Source: GCA-003244245 sp035463315 (lineage in GTDB: Bacteria; Actinomycetota; Actinomycetes; Mycobacteriales; Pseudonocardiaceae). Taken from it: a DNA stretch of 9,266 nt. The stretch spans positions 1 to 9,266 of the forward strand of contig DATHTJ010000041.1 of the NCBI GenBank assembly GCA_035463315.1, in the 5' to 3' direction. Position 1 is the stretch's first letter. The number at the start of each line of letters is the position of its first letter. Shown piece by piece: positions 1-6,830 of this stretch. The notes below the pieces were generated by a model that had not been told where the DNA came from, searched no databases, and worked only from the letters and a program-made list of their open reading frames with translations. The position numbers were made by a program, and so were the translations under genes.

Positions 1-119
1 GCGCTGCTCCGGTAGTGCACGACGACCGCCGCACCGGCCGCCGCGAAAGTGCGGGCGATACCGCTGCCGAGGCCGCCGCCCGCGCCGGTCACCACGGCCA
101 CCGTCCCGCTCAGGTCCAT
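1..119 (-). CDS. Short-chain dehydrogenase/reductase (SDR), N-terminal fragment
   Basis: Only the first 39 codons lie in the window; the gene runs off the left edge. The ATG at 119-117 begins a protein starting MDLSGTVAVVTGAGGGLG. The TGxxxGxG dinucleotide-binding motif in the first beta-alpha-beta unit (about residues 12-18) is the hallmark of classical SDR oxidoreductases, which reduce or oxidise carbonyl/hydroxyl groups with NAD(P)H. A GAGG on the minus strand (complement of 128-131) sits 8 bases before the ATG and supports this start. It is transcribed away from cydA, and the two share a short intergenic region. The substrate cannot be told from the N-terminus. Confidence 0.85.
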   Translation of the reverse strand, partial: MDLSGTVAVVTGAGGGLGSGIARTFAAAGAAVVVHYRSS

Positions 120-127
120 GCCACCAA

Positions 128-131
128 TCCT
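128..131 (-). promoter_or_regulatory. Ribosome binding site of the SDR gene
   Basis: GAGG on the minus strand, eight bases before the ATG at 119, fixes the start of the SDR fragment. Confidence 0.55.
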
Positions 132-263
132 CGCACCCCAGACCGTCCATTCAGGAGATCTGTGCGCAGCGCTGGCGGTGCTCCCTGACGTGAGATGCTG
201 AATTGTCAGCGCTACACCCAGCAGCGTGTGGAGATGACCGCGGTGCAACACGATGGGGGCGGA

Positions 264-1637
264 ATGACTGCTCTGTTCGCCCTCGCTGCGTCGCCTGACC
301 TGTTTCACGCTCGGATGCAGATGGCGCTGTCGTTGGGCTGGCACATTGTGGTGGCCTGCTTCGGGGTGGGGTTCCCGGCGATGGTGCTGTTCGCCGAGTG
401 GCGCGCGCACCGCCGCGGGGATCAGGACATGGACGCGCTGGCGCACACCTGGGCCAAAGCGATGGGCGTGTTGTTTGCGGTGGGCGCGGTGTCGGGCACG
501 ATCCTGTCCTTCGAGATGGGAATGCTCTGGCCGGGGCTGATGGAGCGGTTCGGACAGATCTACGGGTTCCCGTTCACCCTGGAGGGATTCGCCTTCTTCA
601 TCGAGGCGATCTTCGTCGGGGTGTACCTGTACGGGTGGAACCGGTTGCCGCCGCGGATCCACCTGATGTCGGGCCTGCCGATGATCGCCGCTGGAGTGGC
701 CGGGGCGTTTTTCGTGGTAGCGGCGAACGGGTGGATGAACACCCCGACCGGGTTCGAGATCCGCAACGGGCAGGTGGTGAATACCGACCCGTGGGCGGCG
801 ATGTTCAACCCCTCCACCGCCTCGCAGTCCGTGCACATGATCCTCGCCGCGATCATGGTCACCGGTTTCTGCGTCGCGTCGGTGTATGCGGTGGGAATGC
901 TGCGGGGCCGACGGGACCGCTACCACCGGCTGGGTCTGCTCGTGCCGCTGACTGTCGCGGCGGTCACGGCGCCGATCCAGATCGGCGTGGGTGACTGGCT
1001 GGCCAACGTGGTGGCCAAGTACCAGCCGGCGAAGCTGGCTGCGATGGAGGGGCTCTACCAGTCGGGGACGGGCGTGCCGTTGTCATTGGGTGGGATCTAC
1101 CTGGATGACAGGCTCGTCGGCGCGATCGAGATCCCGTACGGGCTGTCCTTGCTCATCCACCATGACCCGAACGGCTTCGTAGCCGGCCTGGATCGGGTAC
1201 CGTCTGGGCTGCGCCCGCCGGTGAACGTCGTGCACCTGTCCTACAACGTGATGATCAGCATCGGATTCGCGTTGCTGGGGCTGGCGGCCTGGCTGGCCTG
1301 GGCCTGGTGGCGACGTCGCGACATCCCGCGCACCCCGTGGTTCCTGCGTGCCGTTGCGCTGTCCGGGCTGGCAGCGGTGGTAGCGCTGGAGGCCGGCTGG
1401 GTGGCCACCGAGGTGGGCCGCCAGCCCTGGATCGTCTACGAGATCCAGCTGACCCGCGACGCGGTGAGCACCGCACCAGGCCTGCGCTACGGCTTCTACC
1501 TCGTGCTGGCGGTCTATCTCGTGCTCACCGTCATGACGGTGTACGTGCTGCGCCGCCTCGCCGGGGCACCCCGCGAGACGTCGATCGCCCCGCAAGAGCC
1601 CGAGCCGCAGGAGCAGCGAATCGGAGGCACGACCTGA
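264..1637 (+). CDS. cydA: Cytochrome bd-type quinol oxidase subunit I
   Basis: Haem-bearing subunit of the membrane quinol:O2 oxidoreductase, which oxidises (mena)quinol and reduces oxygen to water without pumping protons. About nine membrane segments fit the family. Counting from the ATG at 264 (457 residues): His27 (LGWH) is the equivalent of E. coli His19; Glu107 and Glu114 lie in LEGFAFFIEA, the proton/haem-d region; His191 (SVHM) and Met330 (NVM) match the low-spin haem b ligands; GD at 243-244 and KLAAME (257-262) match the quinol-loop Lys/Glu; TEVGRQPW (382-389) carries the Glu/Arg pair near haem b595. The Q loop is short, and no long insertion is seen. The frame is open upstream to ATGs at 195 and 234; I prefer 264 because a GGGGGCGGA run precedes it and family members begin only a few residues before the ARMQ segment. 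The pair with cydB is certain; the exact start is not. Confidence 0.95.
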   Translation: MTALFALAASPDLFHARMQMALSLGWHIVVACFGVGFPAMVLFAEWRAHRRGDQDMDALAHTWAKAMGVLFAVGAVSGTILSFEMGMLWPGLMERFGQIYGFPFTLEGFAFFIEAIFVGVYLYGWNRLPPRIHLMSGLPMIAAGVAGAFFVVAANGWMNTPTGFEIRNGQVVNTDPWAAMFNPSTASQSVHMILAAIMVTGFCVASVYAVGMLRGRRDRYHRLGLLVPLTVAAVTAPIQIGVGDWLANVVAKYQPAKLAAMEGLYQSGTGVPLSLGGIYLDDRLVGAIEIPYGLSLLIHHDPNGFVAGLDRVPSGLRPPVNVVHLSYNVMISIGFALLGLAAWLAWAWWRRRDIPRTPWFLRAVALSGLAAVVALEAGWVATEVGRQPWIVYEIQLTRDAVSTAPGLRYGFYLVLAVYLVLTVMTVYVLRRLAGAPRETSIAPQEPEPQEQRIGGTT

Positions 1638-1662
1638 TGCCCGCCGACGCACTTGGTCCCCC

Positions 1663-1667
1663 GGAGG
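1663..1667 (+). promoter_or_regulatory. Shine-Dalgarno of cydB
   Basis: GGAGG seven bases before the ATG at 1675. It fixes the cydB start and gives cydB its own translation initiation after the 37-base gap from cydA. Confidence 0.75.
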
Positions 1668-1674
1668 CGGCATC

Positions 1675-2694
1675 ATGACCGCAGCCGAAGCCGTACTGAC
1701 CATCATGTGGGTCGGCCTCACGGCCTACGCCCTGCTCGGCGGCGCCGACTTCGGCGCCGGGTTCTGGGACCTGCTAGCCGGGGGCACCGCACGGGGACGC
1801 TCTCCGCGGCGGCTCATCGAGCACTCCATCGGCCCGGTGTGGGAGGCAAACCACGTCTGGTTGATCTTCGTGCTCGTCGTGCTCTGGACCAGCTTCCCGC
1901 CGGCGTTCGCCGCGATCGCCTCCACCCTCTATATCCCTCTCACGTTGGCCGCGCTGGGCATCATCGCCCGGGGGGCGGCCTTCGCGTTCCGCCACTCAGT
2001 CGACCAACTCGCACTTCAGCGGCTCTTCGGGGCCTCATTCGCGTTCTCCTCGGTGACCACCCCGTTGTTCCTCGGCGCTATCGCTGGTGCCGTCGCCTCG
2101 GGACGGGTCCCTCCGGGTATCGCCACCGGTGACGTGATCACCAGCTGGCTCAACCCCACCTCGATACTCGGCGGTGTTATCGCCGTCGGCGCGTGTGCCT
2201 TCCTCGCCGCCGTGTACCTGTGCGCCGACGCCGAGCGCCACAGTGACCGGGAGTTGGTCGAGTACTTCCGCACTCGTGCAATCGTGACCGCCGTGCTCAT
2301 CGGAGTCATCGCGCTGGGAGGCATCGCCGTGCTCCACGCCGACGCACCTCAACTCTTCGACGGTCTCATCTCGCGCGGTCTACCCCTCATCGTGACCTCC
2401 GCAGCAGCCGGGATCGGCTCGATCCTGCTGCTGGCCCGCAAGCGATTCGGCCTGGCCCGAGTAGCCGCCGCCCTCGCAGTCACCGCCGTCATCTGGGGAT
2501 GGGGCGCCGCTCAGTACCCCTACCTCCTGCAACCCGAGCTCACCGTGCAGGCTGCCGCCGCGCCCGGGACCACGCTGCGCGCGATGCTGATCAGCCTTGT
2601 GGTCGGCGCGATCCTGCTCGTGCCCTCACTCGCCTTCCTTTTCACCCTGTTCCAACGCAGCCACTCCGAGACGAGCCAGACGGTGAAACACTGA
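1675..2694 (+). CDS. cydB: Cytochrome bd-type quinol oxidase subunit II
   Basis: Structural partner of CydA in the bd oxidase; 339 residues, a normal CydB length. The protein opens with a membrane helix and the conserved GGADFGAGFWDLL (22-34), corresponding to the GxD-F-G motif at the CydB N-terminus, followed by PVWEANHVWLIF (54-65), the invariant W-E-xN-x-VW segment. WGWGAAQYPYLL (274-285) is the conserved helix end near the C-terminus. Eight to nine hydrophobic segments are apparent (about 8-28, 57-77, 80-98, 118-138, 163-183, 204-221, 236-254, 262-280, 303-325). It follows cydA by 37 bases on the same strand, so co-transcription is expected. No cydX-like mini-ORF was recognised after it, and cydDC, often next in Actinobacteria, is absent. 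I see no hairpin terminator before the next gene. Confidence 0.95.
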   Translation: MTAAEAVLTIMWVGLTAYALLGGADFGAGFWDLLAGGTARGRSPRRLIEHSIGPVWEANHVWLIFVLVVLWTSFPPAFAAIASTLYIPLTLAALGIIARGAAFAFRHSVDQLALQRLFGASFAFSSVTTPLFLGAIAGAVASGRVPPGIATGDVITSWLNPTSILGGVIAVGACAFLAAVYLCADAERHSDRELVEYFRTRAIVTAVLIGVIALGGIAVLHADAPQLFDGLISRGLPLIVTSAAAGIGSILLLARKRFGLARVAAALAVTAVIWGWGAAQYPYLLQPELTVQAAAAPGTTLRAMLISLVVGAILLVPSLAFLFTLFQRSHSETSQTVKH

Positions 2695-2742
2695 CCAGCA
2701 ATCGAGCGCAATCGACGGTGCCAGCCCGCCTGATCATGCTTC

Positions 2743-2747
2743 GGAGG
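2743..2747 (+). promoter_or_regulatory. Shine-Dalgarno of matB
   Basis: GGAGG overlaps a possible GTG start at 2747 and lies 11 bases before the in-frame GTG at 2759. Because a ribosome cannot use an overlapping site for 2747, it argues for 2759 (or 2771) as the true start. Confidence 0.5.
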
Positions 2748-2758
2748 TGAATCGCCGA

Positions 2759-4213
2759 GTGGGCACTCCGGTGTTGTTGCCGACATTGCAGCAGCCCACA
2801 GACGCCGAGGCGCTGCGGTTCGGCCCGCGTTCGCTGACCCATCGGGAGCTCGGTGTGGTGACTGCGGCGTTGGTGCCTCAGCTGTCCCGCGCCCGCCGGG
2901 TTGCGGTCTGGGCTGCGCCGGAGCTGGAGACCTGCGTGGCGATCGTGGCAGCGCTGGCGGCCGGCGTGCCTGCGGTGCCGATCAACCCCAAGCTGGGCGA
3001 GCGGGAACTGCAGCACGTCGTCTCCGATGCGACGCCGGACCTGGTGCTCACCGCGCCGGGAGCCACGTTGCCCGCAGTGTTGCGAGCCGTCCCGCGGTGT
3101 GATGTCGATCTGCGGTGGGGAGCCGGGCCGATGCCGTCCGAGCCGGATCCCGAGTCGCCAGCACTGATCGTCTACACCTCGGGCACCACAGGCCCGCCCA
3201 AGGGCGTGGTGCTGCCGCGGCGCGCGCTCGCCGCGGACGTCGATGCGCTCGCCGCGGCCTGGAGGTGGACTGCCCAGGAGGTCCTGGTGCACGGACTGCC
3301 GCTGTTCCACGTGCACGGCCTGGTGCTTGGTGTGCTCGGGCCGCTGCGGCTCGGAGGCACGTTGCACCACCTGGGCTCGTTCTCGGTCGAGGGGACGGCC
3401 CGGGAACTGGGTGGTCGTGCATCGGATGATCGGGCGACGATGCTGTTCGGGGTGCCCACGATGTACCACCGGCTGGCCGTGGCAGCTGAGCGGGATCCCC
3501 AGGTCGCTGCGGCGCTGGGCCGGGCGCGGCTACTCGTCTCGGGCTCCGCTGCGCTGCCCGTATCCGACCACCAGCGAATTGCGGCGGCTACCGGCCAGCA
3601 CGTAGTGCAGCGGTACGGGATGACCGAGTCGCTGATCACCTGCGCGGTGCGGGTCGACGGGCAACACAGGCCGGGCACCGTCGGGCCGCCGCTGGATGGC
3701 GTGGCGCTGCGGCTGGTGGACGAGTGGGGCGGGGTCCTCGAGGGCGCCGACGACGAGACCGTGGGAGAGATCGAGGTCGCCGGGCCGACGCTGTTCCTGG
3801 GTTACCTCAACCGGCCCGATGCCACCGCCGCGGCGATGCACGACGGCTGGTTCCGCACCGGCGATCTCGCCACCCGAGGGCCGGACGGGCACCTGCGGCT
3901 GGTCGGGCGCCGCGCCACGGACCTGATCAAGAGCGGTGGGTACAAGATCGGGGCGGGGGAGATCGAAAACGCCCTGCTGGAGCATCCGGGGGTCGCTGAG
4001 GTGGCGGTCACCGGGGAGCCGGATCCCGACCTCGGAGAGCGGGTGGTGGCCTGGGTGGTCGCTGCCTGCGATCCGCCGCCCGGCGCGCAGGATCTCGCCG
4101 AGCACGTCGCGCAGCTGCTCGCGCCGCACAAGCGGCCCCGCGTGGTGCACTACCTGCCGACGCTGCCCCGCAACGAGATGGGCAAGGTCCGCAAAAGCGA
4201 GCTACGGCAGTAG
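2759..4213 (+). CDS. matB: Malonyl-CoA / methylmalonyl-CoA synthetase (acyl-CoA synthetase family)
   Basis: ATP-dependent ligase that activates malonate or methylmalonate to the CoA thioester by an acyl-adenylate, supplying extender units for polyketides and fatty acids or feeding methylmalonyl-CoA metabolism. Counting from GTG 2759 (484 residues): YTSGTTGPPKG (139-149) is the AMP-binding P-loop; LPLFHVHGLVLG follows; QRYGMTES contains Arg285, at the place of the arginine that binds the free carboxylate in MatB; the hinge/A8 block with TGDL and KSGGYKIGAGE starts near 391; the catalytic lysine of A10 is Lys476 in NEMGK. From memory, motif wording and length follow Streptomyces coelicolor MatB closely. 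The frame extends to GTG 2747; 2771 is also possible. It follows cydB by about 65 bases and precedes cobD by 36. The free-acid specificity is inferred from the arginine and overall resemblance, so a related acyl-CoA ligase role is not excluded. Confidence 0.88.
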   Translation: MGTPVLLPTLQQPTDAEALRFGPRSLTHRELGVVTAALVPQLSRARRVAVWAAPELETCVAIVAALAAGVPAVPINPKLGERELQHVVSDATPDLVLTAPGATLPAVLRAVPRCDVDLRWGAGPMPSEPDPESPALIVYTSGTTGPPKGVVLPRRALAADVDALAAAWRWTAQEVLVHGLPLFHVHGLVLGVLGPLRLGGTLHHLGSFSVEGTARELGGRASDDRATMLFGVPTMYHRLAVAAERDPQVAAALGRARLLVSGSAALPVSDHQRIAAATGQHVVQRYGMTESLITCAVRVDGQHRPGTVGPPLDGVALRLVDEWGGVLEGADDETVGEIEVAGPTLFLGYLNRPDATAAAMHDGWFRTGDLATRGPDGHLRLVGRRATDLIKSGGYKIGAGEIENALLEHPGVAEVAVTGEPDPDLGERVVAWVVAACDPPPGAQDLAEHVAQLLAPHKRPRVVHYLPTLPRNEMGKVRKSELRQ

Positions 4214-4237
4214 GGTGTCGCTTCGGTCCGAACATCT

Positions 4238-4242
4238 GGGGG
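4238..4242 (+). promoter_or_regulatory. Probable ribosome binding site of cobD
   Basis: GGGGG seven bases before GTG 4250. The GAGGAG at 4245-4250 overlaps the start codon and is too close to serve, so the G run is the better candidate. Confidence 0.45.
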
Positions 4243-4249
4243 TCGAGGA

Positions 4250-5188
4250 GTGGGCGCAGCGCGGGCGGTCGGATTGCTGCTTGGTGTCGCTGCCGATGCG
4301 GTGCTCGGTGATCCGCGACGCCATCACCCGGTGGCGGCCTTCGGGCGGCTCGCCGCGACCACTGAACGCGCCTGCTATGCCGAACACCGGCTCGCCGGGC
4401 TGGTGTACACCGGCGCCCTGGTCGGTGGTGCAGCGGCGGTCGGTGGCCTGCTGGAACGAGCCGGGCGGGGGCGGATCGCCGTGCAGGTGGCAGGCACCGC
4501 AGCGGCCACCTGGATCGCGCTGGGCGGGGCCTCGCTGGCCGAGGAAGGCGCCGCGATGGCCCGAGCGCTGGACGCCGGGGACCTCGACGCCGCCCGGGCC
4601 CGGCTACCGCACCTGTGCGGCCGCGACCCGGGCGATCTCGATCTGGCCGGGATGGCCAGGGCGAGCGTGGAGTCGATCGCCGAGAACACGTCCGACGCCG
4701 TCGTCGCCCCGCTGGTCTGGGGTGCGGTAGCCGGGGCGCCAGGACTCCTGGCCTACCGGGCGGTCAATACCCTGGATGCGATGGTCGGGTACCGGTCGCC
4801 GCGCTACCGGCGGTTCGGGTGGGCCGCGGCGCGGCTGGACGACCTGGCCAACCTGTTGCCGTCCCGGACCGCGGCCGGGCTGACCACCCTGTGCGCGCCG
4901 GTGGTGGGCGGTTCGGCCCGCGGGGCGTGGCAAGCCTGGCGGCGTGACGCCGCAGCGCATCCCAGCCCCAACGCCGGGCAGGTCGAGGCTGCCTTCGCGG
5001 GCGCGCTGGAGGTGCGGCTGGGAGGGCGCACGGTCTACCCGCACGGCACCGAGCAACGCCCGGTACTGGGCCACGGCCGCACCCCGGATGCGGGCGACGT
5101 CACCCGAGGGATCGAGCTGTCCCGGGTCATCGGGCTGGTGGCCGCGGCGCTGTGCGCCGTACTCGCCGTCGTGGCTCAGCGGCCGTAA
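4250..5188 (+). CDS. cobD: Adenosylcobinamide-phosphate synthase (CobD/CbiB)
   Basis: Membrane protein of late cobalamin synthesis that amidates adenosylcobyric acid with the aminopropanol arm to give adenosylcobinamide (phosphate). Length (312 residues) fits the family. Visible signatures: GDPRRHHPV near the N-terminus (20-28), a helix-rich hydrophobic stretch (about 49-95), ASVESIAENTSDAVVAPL (138-155), AYRAVNTLDAMVGYR (168-182), and HPSPNAGQVEAAFAGAL (237-253), followed by a C-terminal hydrophobic helix (about 292-309). All are CbiB/CobD hallmarks. The GTG at 4250 is the only early start before the conserved AADAVLGDP segment apart from an internal TTG. The name follows the Pseudomonas/Mycobacterium scheme; enteric cobD is a different enzyme. 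No other cobalamin gene is in the window. The last 13 bases overlap the convergent SURF1 gene. Confidence 0.95.
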   Translation: MGAARAVGLLLGVAADAVLGDPRRHHPVAAFGRLAATTERACYAEHRLAGLVYTGALVGGAAAVGGLLERAGRGRIAVQVAGTAAATWIALGGASLAEEGAAMARALDAGDLDAARARLPHLCGRDPGDLDLAGMARASVESIAENTSDAVVAPLVWGAVAGAPGLLAYRAVNTLDAMVGYRSPRYRRFGWAAARLDDLANLLPSRTAAGLTTLCAPVVGGSARGAWQAWRRDAAAHPSPNAGQVEAAFAGALEVRLGGRTVYPHGTEQRPVLGHGRTPDAGDVTRGIELSRVIGLVAAALCAVLAVVAQRP

Positions 5189-5988
5189 CGGTCGGCGAGC
5201 GTGGCCACCGGTGGATCGTGCGGATCATCGGCATCCGCAGACCACTCCTCGCGACGCCACCCGGTGGCTTCCCGCCAGGCGAAGTAGGCCAGCCCCAGCG
5301 GCGCCATCGCGCCGAAGGCGAGCCACTGCAGCGCGTAGGCGAAAGATGGCCCGGAGTACAGCGGCGGTAGCGGCAGCGCGGACAGCACCCCAGGGGCGCC
5401 GTCCACCAGCTGGACGTAACCCGGCTCAAGGCGCACCCCGGTGGCGGCGCTCACGGTGCGGGTATTGACTGCGTACACCTGCCGGTGACCGTCCTGGACC
5501 ACGACCTCACCGCCCTGTGGGTCCGGCTCGTCGGCTCGCAGCCGGCCGGTCACCGTCACCTCGCCACCCGGCACCGGGGGATAGGCGGGCACCCGCACCC
5601 CCGCGGCCGGGCGAAGGTAACCGCGGTTCACCAGCACGGTCGATCCGTCGGCCAGCCGTAGCGGGACCAGCACCTCATCGGCCGGCTCACCCTGCACGGT
5701 GCGCAGCCGGACCACCAGCTCGGCGCTGGGCAGGTAGTGCCCGGTGATCAGGACCTGCCGCCACTCGGTACCCGCGCCGCGGACCTCCTCCAGCGGCTGC
5801 GGCGGGATGCTGAAGGAGCGCTCGATGGCGGCGTTGCGCTCCGCACGCTCCGCTGCGCGGCGGAACTGCCACGGCGCGAGCACGGTGAACGCCGCGACGG
5901 CGAAGCAGACCACCACCGCCGTGAGCGCCACCCAGCCGGGGCGTAGCAGGAACCGCCACTGCACGCCACCACGGTAACCGGTGCTCAT
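5176..5988 (-). CDS. SURF1 family cytochrome oxidase biogenesis protein
   Basis: SURF1/Shy1 proteins help insert haem a and assemble the aa3-type cytochrome c oxidase. The 270-residue protein has the family plan: an N-terminal membrane helix (about 19-37) ending in LAPWQFRRAAER (37-48), the actinobacterial form of the LGxWQxxR motif; an extracytoplasmic beta-rich domain with GHYLP (83-87) and VLVNRGYL (118-125); and a second membrane helix (about 218-237) in YALQWLAFGAMAPLGLAYF. A short acidic tail follows. Its ATG overlaps the stop of the fructosamine kinase gene in ATGA, so it is the third gene of the minus-strand operon and probably translationally coupled. The same convergent arrangement with cobD, next to a ptpA-like gene, is known in Mycobacterium tuberculosis (Rv2234-Rv2235-Rv2236c). 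Confidence 0.93.
   Translation of the reverse strand: MSTGYRGGVQWRFLLRPGWVALTAVVVCFAVAAFTVLAPWQFRRAAERAERNAAIERSFSIPPQPLEEVRGAGTEWRQVLITGHYLPSAELVVRLRTVQGEPADEVLVPLRLADGSTVLVNRGYLRPAAGVRVPAYPPVPGGEVTVTGRLRADEPDPQGGEVVVQDGHRQVYAVNTRTVSAATGVRLEPGYVQLVDGAPGVLSALPLPPLYSGPSFAYALQWLAFGAMAPLGLAYFAWREATGWRREEWSADADDPHDPPVATLADRYGR
5985..5988 (-). promoter_or_regulatory. ATGA stop/start overlap, fructosamine kinase to SURF1
   Basis: The TGA of the kinase gene (5987-5985) and the ATG of SURF1 (5988-5986) share bases. No good Shine-Dalgarno precedes this ATG, so re-initiation by terminating ribosomes is likely. Confidence 0.7.
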
Positions 5989-6830
5989 CCCAGCACCGCC
6001 CGCGCGGCGGCGGACGCGCTCGCGCCGTACCCGCCACCGAACAGGACTGCGTGCACCAGCAGCGGGAACAACTGGTGCAGTGGGGCGCGCTGGTGCCAGC
6101 CGGGCGCCAGCGGGGCGACGTCCTGGTAGCCGGCGAGCAGCCGCTCCAGGTGCGGGTGGCCGAACAGGGCGAGCATCGCCAGGTCAGTCTCCCGGTGCCC
6201 GCCGTGCGCGGCCGGATCGAGCAGCCACACCTGCCCGTCGGCGGCGGCGTGCACGTTGCCCGACCACAGGTCGCCGTGCAGCCGGGCCGGTGGCTCAGCC
6301 GGTCCGGCCAGCTCGTCGATCCGCTCGCAGACCGTGTGCACGGCCCGGGCCCCGGCGGAGTCCACCGCGCCGCGGTCCACCGCTGTGCGCAGATAGCGCA
6401 ACACCCGGTGCTCGGCGTACCACTGCGGCCAGTGTGGCCCGGTGACGTTGGCCATCGGAGCGGCCCCGATCCACGCCTGCTGCGGTCCCCCGGGCGGTGC
6501 GGCGCCGAAGGCCGGAGCGCCCGCGGCGTGCAGCGTGGCGAGCTGGCGCCCGAGCCGCTCCGCCGCGGTGCCGTCCAGCTGGCCGGCCGGCACGTGTTCG
6601 GTGACCAGCCACTGCCCGTCGTGTCCGTGCACCTGCGGCACCGGCGGTCCACCGGGTACCCGCAGCCAGCGCAGTCCGGCCGCCTCGGCCATGGCCTGCC
6701 CGGGTTCTCCCCGCTTGGCCACCACGGTGCACCCGTCGCTCAACTCGATCACCCAGATGTTGCCGTGGGGCGTTGCGGCTCGTACCGGCTGGCCGGTAAT
6801 CGCGGTGGTGGCGTCGCTGGCTGCTGTCAT
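5985..6830 (-). CDS. Fructosamine kinase family protein (putative ketosamine 3-kinase)
   Basis: FN3K-type kinases phosphorylate sugar adducts on protein amines (ribulosamines or fructosamines in bacteria), making them unstable and so repairing glycated proteins. From ATG 6830 the protein has 281 residues, usual for the family. Lys39 (TVVAKRG) is the ATP-binding lysine; Glu49 or nearby (AMAEAAGLRWL) fits helix alphaC; VTEHV (76-80) is the hinge; LHGDLWSGN (184-192) is the catalytic loop with Asp187; WLLDPAAHGGHRETDLAML (202-220) holds the metal-binding Asp205 and the family HGxxExDLAM signature. The frame is open to an ATG at 6875, but 6830 overlaps the phosphatase stop in ATGA and begins just before the conserved domain, so I chose it. 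The substrate is inferred from family; some bacterial members act as aminoglycoside-like kinases, but the DPA-HGHRE-DLAM pattern favours FN3K. Confidence 0.9.
   Translation of the reverse strand: MTAASDATTAITGQPVRAATPHGNIWVIELSDGCTVVAKRGEPGQAMAEAAGLRWLRVPGGPPVPQVHGHDGQWLVTEHVPAGQLDGTAAERLGRQLATLHAAGAPAFGAAPPGGPQQAWIGAAPMANVTGPHWPQWYAEHRVLRYLRTAVDRGAVDSAGARAVHTVCERIDELAGPAEPPARLHGDLWSGNVHAAADGQVWLLDPAAHGGHRETDLAMLALFGHPHLERLLAGYQDVAPLAPGWHQRAPLHQLFPLLVHAVLFGGGYGASASAAARAVLG
6827..6830 (-). promoter_or_regulatory. ATGA stop/start overlap, phosphatase to fructosamine kinase
   Basis: The phosphatase TGA (6829-6827) overlaps the kinase ATG (6830-6828). As at the next junction there is no clear Shine-Dalgarno, which points to translational coupling and fixes the kinase start at 6830. 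Confidence 0.7.

Noticed and set aside
120..263. Rex-like or other redox operator before cydA
   Set aside because: The region has a CTGAC/GTCAG pair, a repeated CAGCGCT and an ACAC/GTGT pair, but no TTGTGAA-N4-TTCACAA-like site; nothing strong enough to call.
1083..1721. 212-codon minus-strand open frame opposite cydA
   Set aside because: It lies antisense to the conserved bd oxidase gene and is rich in Arg, Gly and Pro; it is a GC-rich shadow with no recognisable domain.
2642..3469. 275-codon minus-strand open frame opposite matB
   Set aside because: Antisense to the conserved AMP-ligase N-terminal half; composition is Arg/Gln/His-rich with no family resemblance.
3530..4150. 206-codon minus-strand open frame
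   Set aside because: Shadow of the matB C-terminal domain.
3936..4730. 264-codon plus-strand frame across the matB-cobD junction
   Set aside because: Overlaps two confident genes in another frame and has Trp/Arg/Ser/Pro composition typical of an out-of-frame reading.
5687..6652. 321-codon minus-strand frame
   Set aside because: Out-of-frame reading of the fructosamine kinase and SURF1 genes, with Arg/Pro/Ser/Cys-rich sequence.
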